NCBI GenBank assembly: GCA_023473255.1 | Contig: JAMCYW010000033.1 | Span: forward strand, 1-39,011 | From: Candidatus Martarchaeota archaeon | GTDB taxonomy: Archaea; Micrarchaeota; Micrarchaeia; Micrarchaeales; Micrarchaeaceae | Length of the DNA: 39,011 bases | Direction: 5' to 3' | Shown: in pieces, positions 8,959 through 17,320 of the stretch | How the letters are laid out: every line of letters starts with the position of its first letter | How positions within the stretch are numbered: position 1 is the first letter of the stretch | Position numbers and translations under genes: made by a program | Notes under the pieces: model-generated | The model's input: only the letters and a program-made list of their open reading frames with translations | The model's database searches: none | What the model was told of the DNA's origin: nothing

Positions 8959-9694
8959 GACAACCATAGCCGTAAACCTATCTGTAACGTTGGCGCAGAG
9001 GGGCTACGACGTCCTACTTGTAGATGCGGACACAACAAACCCTTCATGCGGCTTCCATTTGGGAATGGAAAATGCAAACAGGTGCTATCACGATGTGATA
9101 AAGAAAGGGTCTAACATAAAAGATGCGATAGGCATACATGCGCCAAGCGGCGTACATGTGCTCAACGGCAGGATAGATGCAATGCCGTTCGTAATATCAT
9201 ATGCAGAAGCTAAGCGATTTATAGCCTCTGCGTCTAAGCTTGCATACGATTTCATAATTCTGGATACACAACCTGGTTTCTACGATCCTGAGATAGTGGA
9301 ACTGGCAGATGAAGCGCTATTTATCACTACTCCGGACATGCCGAGTTGCAGCAGCGCAATAAAACTTTCAATCGAAGCTAACAACAGAAGGATCAAACAT
9401 ACGCTGCTCGTGAACAGGGCGCAGGGAAAGCGCTACGAGCTAAATGGGCGCGAGATTGCGAATATGTACGAGGGCAGAGTACTGGGCAAACTGCCAGAGG
9501 ATCCCATAGTACAGGAGGGCATAGCTTCGCAGATACCTGCGGCGCTCAACAAGAAGAAATCCCCATTCATCAAGGCGATCAGCACGCTCGCAGATACGTA
9601 CGTGCTCAACAAGCCCTCAAAAGAGCAGAGCCCTAGGCGCGGCGGCGTGCTGTCCATATTCAGGCGCAGAAATAAGGCAGTTAGAGATGCATGA
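8903..9694 (+). CDS. MinD/ParA-family P-loop ATPase with basic amphipathic-like C-terminus
   Basis: Deviant Walker A SQKGGVGKTTIAVNLS, VDADTTNPS, FIILDTQPGF; C-terminal RRGGVLSIFRRRNKAVRDA resembles a MinD membrane-targeting sequence. Confidence 0.92.
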   Translation: MTVKPYIIRIASQKGGVGKTTIAVNLSVTLAQRGYDVLLVDADTTNPSCGFHLGMENANRCYHDVIKKGSNIKDAIGIHAPSGVHVLNGRIDAMPFVISYAEAKRFIASASKLAYDFIILDTQPGFYDPEIVELADEALFITTPDMPSCSSAIKLSIEANNRRIKHTLLVNRAQGKRYELNGREIANMYEGRVLGKLPEDPIVQEGIASQIPAALNKKKSPFIKAISTLADTYVLNKPSKEQSPRRGGVLSIFRRRNKAVRDA

Positions 9695-9730
9695 AGCGAA
9701 TAACTTCCTAACTTTGCATTTTTAAGAACC

Positions 9731-9740
9731 TATTTAAATG
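9731..9740 (+). promoter_or_regulatory. Archaeal TATA box (tatttaaatg) upstream of the two-module secreted protein
   Basis: Sits 38-47 nt upstream of the ATG at 9778, which also has a purine-rich gaggaga leader. Confidence 0.6.
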
Positions 9741-9777
9741 TTCTTTACTTAATACACATTGTTCTGAGGAGACCACC

Positions 9778-10767
9778 ATGAAAGCAAAATTTTTCATAAC
9801 GTTAGGATTATTATTGGCAGTTCTGGCGACAATAGCTACATTTGGAATTTACATAGAGACGGCTAACGCTTCATCCAACAATAGCATAATAACTGCAAAC
9901 GTTGCAGTAGGCAACGTGATATACCTTAGTGTAGCTGCACAAGGAGGCAACACCATAAACTTCGGCAGTCTATTTACGCTTGACTCATATTATACTGACC
10001 TTCCCGTAACTGACACAGATAGCGGAGGCAACATAGGCGCCAACATACTGGTCTCAGGCACTTCGTGGGCGCTCACCTCAAATACGGCTGTGACGTTCTC
10101 TGTTGGCAACACCCTCTGGAACCCTACCTCTTTAACTTCATATGCTGGCAATGCACTCACAACCTCGTTCGTCAACACAAACGACATAATAGTTGCGCCT
10201 ACCCTTAGCAACCCTACAACGAGCAACAACATATACTTCGGTTTGTACATACCAGCAGGCACTGCGCCTGGAAACTATGTACAGACAATATCGTTTGAGG
10301 ATTACAATGCATCGCAGAACATATACAACAGCATTACTGCGAGCGGTAACGCCATTACTGCAATGGCAGATGTCCAGGGCACATGCTATATCGCATTAAG
10401 CACGAACACAATAAGCTTTGGATCCATTGTTTCAAATGCAGACGTCCCGACGAACGTTCTCGTCACTGATACGGATAATGGAGGAAACGTAGCATCGTCA
10501 TTGCTTGTAGAAGGAAACGACTGGACACAGACTTCAAACTCCCTTACTACCTTTGGGGTGGGCAATACGAAGTGGGATGCAACATCACAAGGCTCATACG
10601 CGGGCACTGCATTAACCAACAGCTTATTCACTACGGGCATATCAATAGCTGCTCCGAATACATTAGATACAACAACGAGCAACAACATATACTTCGGTTT
10701 GTACATACCAGGAGGAACACCCGCAGGCACGTATTCGCAGGATATAACGATAGAGAATAGCTGTTAA
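9778..10767 (+). CDS. Secreted protein with two tandem beta modules, the second ending GTYSQDITIENSC
   Basis: Signal peptide-like N-terminus MKAKFFITLGLLLAVLATIATFGIYIETANA; two repeats with shared TTSNNIYFGLYIP(A/G)GT motifs; C-terminus matches that of the giant surface protein. Confidence 0.85.
   Translation: MKAKFFITLGLLLAVLATIATFGIYIETANASSNNSIITANVAVGNVIYLSVAAQGGNTINFGSLFTLDSYYTDLPVTDTDSGGNIGANILVSGTSWALTSNTAVTFSVGNTLWNPTSLTSYAGNALTTSFVNTNDIIVAPTLSNPTTSNNIYFGLYIPAGTAPGNYVQTISFEDYNASQNIYNSITASGNAITAMADVQGTCYIALSTNTISFGSIVSNADVPTNVLVTDTDNGGNVASSLLVEGNDWTQTSNSLTTFGVGNTKWDATSQGSYAGTALTNSLFTTGISIAAPNTLDTTTSNNIYFGLYIPGGTPAGTYSQDITIENSC
10216..10255 (+). repeat. 40-bp exact direct repeat, copy 1 (acaacgagcaacaacatatacttcggtttgtacataccag)
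   Basis: Identical to 10672-10711; encodes the TTSNNIYFGLYIP motif. Confidence 0.95.
10672..10711 (+). repeat. 40-bp exact direct repeat, copy 2
   Basis: Identical to 10216-10255. Confidence 0.95.
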
Positions 10768-10775
10768 GTGTTGCG

Positions 10776-11495
10776 ATGAATGCCAGATACCTGCTATTGG
10801 CGATTTTTTCTTTGTTCATCGTGTCTGGCACATTAGCATACGCGCAGCTTGGCGAACAGGCAGGCCAGCCGTTTTTCAACATAAGCGTGGGAAGCAGCAG
10901 CACGTTCAACTACTCAATACTCAATTCTGGATCTGCACCTATAGGCTATAGCGTCGTACTTCCTACGCTCAACACAATACCCAACAATGCAACGCCAACA
11001 GTCGCGGTAACCCCTATGAATGGCACGCTTGCGCCGGATTCTCAGCAGGTTATAAGCATAAGAGCGAGCATTCCTTCTAGCGACAAGCCATATCTTAAAT
11101 GGCAGGGCGTCCTGTCGATAGTAGAAACGGCCCCGGCAGCCAATGTTACTGGAGGTGCCGGAGCGATAATAAGGGAAGGAGTCGCAAAGATAGTGACCAT
11201 AGAATCTGCCCCGCCCAAGGGCGTGCCTTTGATTTATTATATCATAGTTGTACTTGCCATAGTGATAGTTGCGGTTGCCGCAACATACGCAATGATCGCA
11301 AGGAAGAAGTCGCGCATGGCTGCAAAGAAGAGAGCCAATGCTGCCAAGATCAAGGCTAAACTGAAGAAGCGCGCACCTGCACGCACAAGAAAGGCAGTTA
11401 GAAAGAAGCCTGCAAAGGGCACAAGGGCGCGCAGCAGAAAGAAAAGCACTAAGAAAAGGACGACTTCTGCATCGCGCAAGAGGGCGAGGCGCTGA
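10776..11495 (+). CDS. Single-pass membrane protein with extracellular beta-like domain and 64-aa Lys/Arg-rich histone-H1-like cytoplasmic tail
   Basis: Signal/TM MNARYLLLAIFSLFIVSGTLAYA; TM VPLIYYIIVVLAIVIVAVAATYAMIA; tail RKKSRMAAKKRANAAKIKAKLKKRAPARTRKAVRKKPAKGTRARSRKKSTKKRTTSASRKRARR. Starts 8 nt after the previous stop. Confidence 0.85.
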   Translation: MNARYLLLAIFSLFIVSGTLAYAQLGEQAGQPFFNISVGSSSTFNYSILNSGSAPIGYSVVLPTLNTIPNNATPTVAVTPMNGTLAPDSQQVISIRASIPSSDKPYLKWQGVLSIVETAPAANVTGGAGAIIREGVAKIVTIESAPPKGVPLIYYIIVVLAIVIVAVAATYAMIARKKSRMAAKKRANAAKIKAKLKKRAPARTRKAVRKKPAKGTRARSRKKSTKKRTTSASRKRARR

Positions 11496-11600
11496 AAGCG
11501 CATCACCATAAGATGCTTCTTGCAAAAGCGAAAAGGTTAAAATGATTTACAGCCAAGTATGGAAGGGCAATATCTCCCTGATTGATGTGCAGGCGGGAAC

Positions 11601-11903
11601 ATGGCCAAAAAAGAACTAGCTTGGAATGAAATAACGTCGCCGACCGGCGATGGCAGCCTCTTTGCATTGAAAGGAAAGAAATATCGCATAATAGGGACGC
11701 TGAAGGAAGATCCTAGCTACGGTGAATGCAAGCAGCTGTGCAGAGTGTCTGAGATTAATTGTGATACTAGGGACAAATTTGCAGTCATTGTCTCTTACAT
11801 CAGAATCGATAGAGACTCGTTTGACGCTAAACGCGCAATACTTTCTAAACCAGTAAAGGACAAAGAATCTGCAATGGACATGTTCGAAAGCGCGAGGGGC
11901 TGA
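11601..11903 (+). CDS. Hypothetical protein, 100 aa
   Basis: Open frame from ATG with archaeal-like codon use; no family recognised. Confidence 0.6.
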   Translation: MAKKELAWNEITSPTGDGSLFALKGKKYRIIGTLKEDPSYGECKQLCRVSEINCDTRDKFAVIVSYIRIDRDSFDAKRAILSKPVKDKESAMDMFESARG

Positions 11904-11970
11904 ATGCATGCACGGCCAGTGCGGAGAACACATAGACAATAGATAGAACGATTGTTATCAAGATACTTCG

Positions 11971-11988
11971 GCAATGCATCAGCATTGC
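11971..11988. terminator. Perfect hairpin gcaatgc-atca-gcattgc between convergent genes
   Basis: 7-bp perfect stem with 4-nt loop in the convergent intergenic region; no strong T-run on either side. Confidence 0.35.
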
Positions 11989-12000
11989 AGAATTGGCAGC

Positions 12001-12603
12001 TTAATACAGCCTATGTGCCCGTATTGGTTTGCCGGCTATTGCGCGCGCATCTGAAACATAAAAGCAAAGGTTGGACAAAGAATAATCAGCAGACATGTTG
12101 AATGGGTATTCCCGCGATTTGCTGCCGTGATTTTGCTTTTTCCAAGCGGTAACTGTCGCTAATACGCTCCCGTCGGGATATTCCTCGAGCGCCTGCTTAA
12201 TCGCCTTTGCTTTTAATTCTGCTGTCCCTATGTCCATTCCGTTTATAAAAAAGGCAATTAGCTTGTTTTCACTGTTATTCTTATAATAAAAATCGGTCAT
12301 GAGGCAGAGCGTGGCTTCGTTGCTCGTCTGGCTTTTTATTGCCTTTATTGATGTTATGCGTATGCAGTATTGGCCCATCCTTCCGTAGCTTGAGGCACGC
12401 TCAAAGAATCCATCAGGCTCGATGCTCTGCCATGAAGATATCCGTAACCCATATTCTATTTCAGATAAATGATAGCTTGGCTCATTCCTTAGCATATGGG
12501 TTACATTATAGCTTGAACCCTGCTTAACACCATCAGCAATAGGCTTTGGCTTTGCCTCCTGAAAAAAGTCATCAAGCGCCTGTTGTTTGAGTTTTGTTGG
12601 CAT
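12001..12603 (-). CDS. Uncharacterised protein with N-terminal PCNA-interacting peptide (QQALDDFF)
   Basis: From ATG 12603: MPTKLKQQALDDFFQEAKPKP. Matches the PIP-box consensus QxxhxxFF. ORF extends upstream to 12672. No fold recognised in the remainder. Confidence 0.75.
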   Translation of the reverse strand: MPTKLKQQALDDFFQEAKPKPIADGVKQGSSYNVTHMLRNEPSYHLSEIEYGLRISSWQSIEPDGFFERASSYGRMGQYCIRITSIKAIKSQTSNEATLCLMTDFYYKNNSENKLIAFFINGMDIGTAELKAKAIKQALEEYPDGSVLATVTAWKKQNHGSKSREYPFNMSADYSLSNLCFYVSDARAIAGKPIRAHRLY

Positions 12604-12700
12604 CAGTATAATATTTTGATTTTCAGATATTAATATATTATGGTCCGCATGCCTTTCAGGCAAACTCTTCATTTGCTTGGTGTAAATATTTTATTTCACA

Positions 12701-13234
12701 TTATTTGTCTCCAGATGCCCTGCAGCTCATTTTCATATCTATTACAGTGTTGGAATCTCCAAAAAGGAAATGCGCATCCACGAATTTGCCGTTCATAACA
12801 TGTGGCAGCCAGTATTTGTCGTCATCCCACATCATATCCAAAGGTATGGAGCTTATTTCGAACCATTCTGGCTTCATCTCTTCGCTTTCTGATATTTCCC
12901 CACTCCATTCGTCTGCTATGTATACATGGACCCTCTGGTTGAATTCACTTTTAGGATTGCTCCCTCCGAAATAGAAGCAAAGGGTGGCTGCCTTGTAATA
13001 ACTTTTTGGCCTTGCTCCGACTTCCTCCATCGATTCCCTTATCATTGCATCTTCTACTGTTTCGCCTTGCTTGAGCTTGCCTCCGACGCCGTTTAGCTTG
13101 CCCTGCCCGAAGCCGCGCTTCTTCATTGCCAGCAGCACTTTCGAAGTCTTTTTATCTACGAAATAGCAAAGGGTTACGTCCCTAAGAGAATCTGAATATT
13201 TATCAATGTAGTCGCTTATTTTGTCTTCATCCAT
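12701..13234 (-). CDS. Nudix hydrolase, MTH1/NUDT1-like
   Basis: Nudix box GGKLKQGETVEDAMIRESMEEVGA; preceding MKKRGFGQGKLNGVGG resembles MTH1. Confidence 0.93.
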   Translation of the reverse strand: MDEDKISDYIDKYSDSLRDVTLCYFVDKKTSKVLLAMKKRGFGQGKLNGVGGKLKQGETVEDAMIRESMEEVGARPKSYYKAATLCFYFGGSNPKSEFNQRVHVYIADEWSGEISESEEMKPEWFEISSIPLDMMWDDDKYWLPHVMNGKFVDAHFLFGDSNTVIDMKMSCRASGDK

Positions 13235-13277
13235 AATATTGCACCCATATGACAATCATATAGAACGTTTACATTTA

Positions 13278-13955
13278 TTATTTATTTGTTTCCGCTTGAA
13301 GGGATTTTGCAGCATAATACCCTCGTGCTATAGTAGAGGCGACTTTGCTTGCGCCTTCCTCTACACTCGACATGTTGCTTATCACATTGAAATCGCTGCG
13401 CATGTATCTTTTCAGCAGTTCTATCTGCTTCGAATCGTCAATAGATATCATCTTTTTGTGTATTGTGTCCTTGCCATCTGCCCGGTTACGGAACCTTTCC
13501 TTAAGCGTTTCTGCACCTGCAGTCAGGTATATGAACATGTCAGGCTTCATTAGCCCTGCCCATGCTTTTATGGCGCCGTACAACAAGCCAGACGGCTCGT
13601 AGTTGCCCTCTTTTCCGGAAATGCTTTTCACTGCATCTAATGCGAACGAGAATGCATATGGGGACCTTTGAAGCAGCATCACGTCATATTTTTTATTGTT
13701 CTTCCGTGCAATCTCTTCCAGTGCAGCGTAGCTTATCGCATGGCGAACCGAGGAATGCACAAGGGTTTTGTAAGAGTCTATCTCTACGTCTGCTAACTTA
13801 TTAAGGAGCCTTGAGAAAAAGCCGTTTTCAAAAACGTGCGCCTTTGCATCAAATGCTTTTATGCCATAGGTATCGGATAGCTTTATTTCTACGGCTTTTG
13901 ATATTGTAGTCTTTCCGGCGCATGGCTTGCCATCTATTATAACTGTGAATGCCAT
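13278..13955 (-). CDS. P-loop nucleoside/nucleotide kinase, thymidylate-kinase-like
   Basis: Walker A DGKPCAGKTTISKAV; LLQRSPYAFSFAL; PDMFIYLTAGAETLKERFRNR. Start at MAFTVIIDGKP preferred. Confidence 0.75.
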   Translation of the reverse strand: MAFTVIIDGKPCAGKTTISKAVEIKLSDTYGIKAFDAKAHVFENGFFSRLLNKLADVEIDSYKTLVHSSVRHAISYAALEEIARKNNKKYDVMLLQRSPYAFSFALDAVKSISGKEGNYEPSGLLYGAIKAWAGLMKPDMFIYLTAGAETLKERFRNRADGKDTIHKKMISIDDSKQIELLKRYMRSDFNVISNMSSVEEGASKVASTIARGYYAAKSLQAETNK

Positions 13956-14070
13956 AAATGCAGTTTTCATATAAGATATTTATCACTTGTGCATTAAACG
14001 CCCTGGCACCCAAAAATACATCTTCAATGGGCAATGCATGCTTAAGCTACTCCCTCTTCCCTAAAGGCAG

Positions 14071-15282
14071 TCAAGAGAGCAATCCGCCTATAAGCGCTTT
14101 GTATGATGCAAGCATCTTCTTTATATTGAGTTCCTTTGATATCAATTTCTGAGCGTTGCTGCCAAGCCTTTCTGCAAGCTTCTTGTTGGAATACAGCAGG
14201 TAGAACTTTTCTGCAAAGTCAGCCATGTTTCCGTATTCGAACACCATGCCGTTCTGGTTTTCACGCACCAGGTATTTCCTTTTTTTATAGTCTATCATCC
14301 TGTTGTTCTTCGTATTTGCAAGCACGGGAAGGCCGCATGCCATGGCCTCAAGAAAGACTCTTGACAATCCTTCCCAATATGAAGATGAAACGAAGAACCC
14401 TGCATTGTTGTACGCATTCAGTAGCCTGCTTTCAAGGGCAAAGCCGCAGAACGATATGCTGCCTTCCAAAGCCAATTCCTTGACAAGCAGTTTATAGTAT
14501 CCTTCATCAGGGCCGGTGCCGTATATTCTGAGGAGCTCTTTGTTCTTCAGTTCTGGATGCATCCTCACGACTTCTTTTATGCCCCGTATGAGAAGGGATA
14601 CCCGCTTCTGAGTCTCTTCTAGCCTCCCTATGAAAAGTCCGCCCTCGAAATCTTTTTTTATATGCATATCTGTAAACTCCTCGTGGGGTGCTATAGGTAT
14701 GTACCTTACAATGGTTTTCTTGGTGAAAAACTTTTTTGCGCGCAGTTCCTGCTCTGCATTTATCGCTATGTAGCACGTGAGCCATTTACGCATCTCCCTG
14801 AAAAGGTACAGTCCATACCCCTTCGAAAAAAAGTCCCTTGCATGCTTAACGGCGTTGCTATCGGTCGATTTAGTTATGGATTTTGATATCGAATCCGACT
14901 TCTCGGCGCTTATGGGAAATATTTTTGCGAATCTTGATATAGCCCTGCTGCCCGCGAGAGTAGAATAGTGGTATACTACGTCCCCCCGATCAACATAGAT
15001 GGTTTTGGTGCGGGCATGTTTCTGCATGTATTTTTTGAGCAGAAGCACATCGCGCATTGAATTTATTATTATCAAATCGTAATCGATTTTGTACATTTCG
15101 TCCAATGTTATCGGAAGATGCTCCCCGAATTTGGAAAAATCCGCATAAAAATCGATCCTGTATCTGCCGAGGCTTTTTAAGTAGATGTAAAGCCTGTGCG
15201 AATCCTTCACTGCGCCCCCGAAAGTCTTGAACGACCCCGATTCGATTATCAATACGCGCTTCTTTCGCGAGCTTGCATGCAT
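14071..15282 (-). CDS. Glycosyltransferase, GT4-like
   Basis: GGLFIGRLEETQKRVSLLIRGIKEV...LRIYGTGPDEGYYKLL...YNNAGFFVSSSYWEGLSRVFLEAMACGLPVLAN. Confidence 0.92.
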   Translation of the reverse strand: MHASSRKKRVLIIESGSFKTFGGAVKDSHRLYIYLKSLGRYRIDFYADFSKFGEHLPITLDEMYKIDYDLIIINSMRDVLLLKKYMQKHARTKTIYVDRGDVVYHYSTLAGSRAISRFAKIFPISAEKSDSISKSITKSTDSNAVKHARDFFSKGYGLYLFREMRKWLTCYIAINAEQELRAKKFFTKKTIVRYIPIAPHEEFTDMHIKKDFEGGLFIGRLEETQKRVSLLIRGIKEVVRMHPELKNKELLRIYGTGPDEGYYKLLVKELALEGSISFCGFALESRLLNAYNNAGFFVSSSYWEGLSRVFLEAMACGLPVLANTKNNRMIDYKKRKYLVRENQNGMVFEYGNMADFAEKFYLLYSNKKLAERLGSNAQKLISKELNIKKMLASYKALIGGLLS

Positions 15283-15293
15283 TTAAAAACCTT

Positions 15294-15935
15294 CTATTTT
15301 TTGTTATGGGATTTCATGTATTTAAGCGAGTAGTGGTATACAGCATAGAGCGCGATGGCGAAAACGCCTATCGAAGCCAGTATGACCACTGCGCTGCTTG
15401 ATGACAGCGCTTTGTACCCGAAATATATGAGCACAAAATCGTATATTACGCATCCAGATATAGAGTACGCAAAGAATCTTCTTTGGGGCATGCGGGCAAA
15501 CCCGGCAGGGAAGCTCATCAAGGTCCTTAACAAAGGTATGAATCTTGAAAGGAAGACGGCGGCAAATCCGTTTCTTGAAAACCATTCGTCGAATGCATCA
15601 AGGGATTCCTTCTTTATGTGAAATGATTTAAGGTGCTTGTAGACGACATCCTTTCCCAAATAGTATCCTATGTAGTAATCGACGCCTAGCCCTACTATGC
15701 TGCCAAACAGCGCTGCAAGAAAGGCAAATGGAAGGTTGAGCATCCCCCTTGCTGCAAAGAGCCCTGCAAGCGGAAGCACGACTTCGCTAGGTATTGGCAA
15801 TGAAGAGCCTTCAAGGGCCATTAGGCCGAATATGGCAGCGTATCCGTAATGGCTTATGAAAGAGCTAAGAAGCGCATACGATGCACCTATAATTCCGAAT
15901 ATGCTAAGAACGTCAAGGCCCATATTATCAATCAA
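15294..15935 (-). CDS. DedA/SNARE-associated (VTT domain) membrane protein
   Basis: ISHYGYAAIFGLMALEGSSLPIPSEVVLPLAGLFA; GSIVGLGVDYYIGYYLG; FLSRFIPLLRTLMSFPAGFARM. Confidence 0.93.
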   Translation of the reverse strand: MIDNMGLDVLSIFGIIGASYALLSSFISHYGYAAIFGLMALEGSSLPIPSEVVLPLAGLFAARGMLNLPFAFLAALFGSIVGLGVDYYIGYYLGKDVVYKHLKSFHIKKESLDAFDEWFSRNGFAAVFLSRFIPLLRTLMSFPAGFARMPQRRFFAYSISGCVIYDFVLIYFGYKALSSSSAVVILASIGVFAIALYAVYHYSLKYMKSHNKK

Positions 15936-16038
15936 AGGTATTGAAAGCTATATTTATTTAGCTTTTGTTCGTTGAGATACATTCTAATTGAAATTCACAT
16001 TTAATGCGGAACGGCATTATGGCATGTGGTGCTTTAAT

Positions 16039-17070
16039 ATGAAGATAATAAAATTTTACAAGGATACTAATGCCCTAAAGCTCAGAATAGACGGGCTGGA
16101 GGATCTCTGGACCATACAGCGCATAATATTCCAGAACGATTTCGTAAAATCCGAAACCGAAAGAAGGTTCAGGGCCAGCGAGAGCGATGTAGGCGAACTC
16201 AAGAAGGTGGTCGTAAAGGTGCTTGTTGAGAAGACTGAACTTGACAAGAATGCGCTCAGGCTCAGGGTGCTCGGCAAGATAGTTGAAGGAAGGCCGCTCG
16301 ACTACATAAAGCTGAATAGCTACCACACCCTAAACATAGCTCCCGGAGATACAATAGAGATATTCAAAGCCGAATGGCCGGATTATCTGGTAGATGTCAT
16401 TAAGGACGCGGCGGCAAATTCCAAGAGGGCGCGCCTGGGCATAATAGTCATAGACGACGAGAAGTTCCTCCCAGCCTATATATTAGGGTATGGCGTGTCG
16501 TTCAGGAGCGAGGTTTACAGCAACCTGAGCAAGAAGCTCAGCCCAAAGGATTTCCAAGACCAGCAGAATAAATACTTCAAGGCAGCCGTAGACACGGCAG
16601 AAGGAATGGATGTAGATACTGTAATAATAGCAGGGCCGGGATTTACAAAGGATGATGTTAAAAAATATATGTCTGATTCGGGGACCGCAAGGAAGATAAC
16701 AAAAAGGATAATATTCGAAAGCGTTAGCAATGCTGAAAAGAGCGGAGTATACGAGCTTATAAAGAGCGACAGGATATCTTCCATACTCGAGAAGGAGACC
16801 ATCAGGTCAGAATTCATGCTTATGGAAAAGTTCCTTTCTGGGCTGGAATTAAAGGTGTCGTTCTATGGAGTGGATGGAGTTTTGAAGGCGATAGACGAAT
16901 ACAGCATAGATACGGTATTGGTCAACGACAGCGTTCTAGGGAATAGGGATGTCCAAGCCCTGCTCGACAATGCAGGGAAGCATAGAATAAACATAGTAAT
17001 ACTGAATTCATTGGACGAGGTAGGGCAACAACTTCATTTCTTCAAGGACATTGCAGGGCTCAGGGCATGA
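16039..17070 (+). CDS. pelA: mRNA surveillance protein Pelota (Dom34 homologue)
   Basis: MKIIKFYKDTNALKLRIDGLEDLWTIQRII; AAVDTAEGMDVDTVIIAGPGFTKDDVKKYM; C-terminal GLRA region. The true start is probably the ATG at 16039. Confidence 0.95.
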   Translation: MKIIKFYKDTNALKLRIDGLEDLWTIQRIIFQNDFVKSETERRFRASESDVGELKKVVVKVLVEKTELDKNALRLRVLGKIVEGRPLDYIKLNSYHTLNIAPGDTIEIFKAEWPDYLVDVIKDAAANSKRARLGIIVIDDEKFLPAYILGYGVSFRSEVYSNLSKKLSPKDFQDQQNKYFKAAVDTAEGMDVDTVIIAGPGFTKDDVKKYMSDSGTARKITKRIIFESVSNAEKSGVYELIKSDRISSILEKETIRSEFMLMEKFLSGLELKVSFYGVDGVLKAIDEYSIDTVLVNDSVLGNRDVQALLDNAGKHRINIVILNSLDEVGQQLHFFKDIAGLRA

Positions 17071-17089
17071 ACGCCAGTTAGGACAAAAG

Positions 17090-17099
17090 ATTTAAATAG
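17090..17099 (+). promoter_or_regulatory. Strong archaeal TATA box (atttaaatag) not directly serving an annotated ORF
   Basis: gatttaaatagg, about 230 nt upstream of the wHTH ATG, which has its own TATA at 17293-17302. Confidence 0.5.
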
Positions 17100-17168
17100 G
17101 TTTATTGGTTCAGTAATGATAGGTTCATGATGCTCAGGACCCTATGCTTTTTGAAGCATGTGATGTAA

Positions 17169-17282
17169 ATGAAAGGTTTGATGCTGCAAATATTGAGGCC
17201 ATTCTCATTCCTTAAGGGCAGCGGCAGCATCAGAAATAGCAAGTGGACAATCAATACATCATATGTCCATTTGGCTGCATAA
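17169..17282 (+). CDS. Candidate small ORF, 37 aa (MKGLMLQILRPFSFLKGSGSIRNSKWTINTSYVHLAA), abutting a 13-aa ORF at 17127-17168
   Basis: Open frames downstream of the 17090 TATA; ATG at 17169 directly follows the TAA at 17166-17168. Coding status unproven. Confidence 0.2.
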   Translation: MKGLMLQILRPFSFLKGSGSIRNSKWTINTSYVHLAA

Positions 17283-17320
17283 ATCAGTTATTTTTTAAAT
17301 AGGTGGTTTGTGTGCGCCAA

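Noticed and set aside
11530-11600. Possible C/D-box sRNA before the 11601 gene (atgattt...ctgattgatg)
   Set aside because: C and D boxes are imperfect and no terminal stem is evident.
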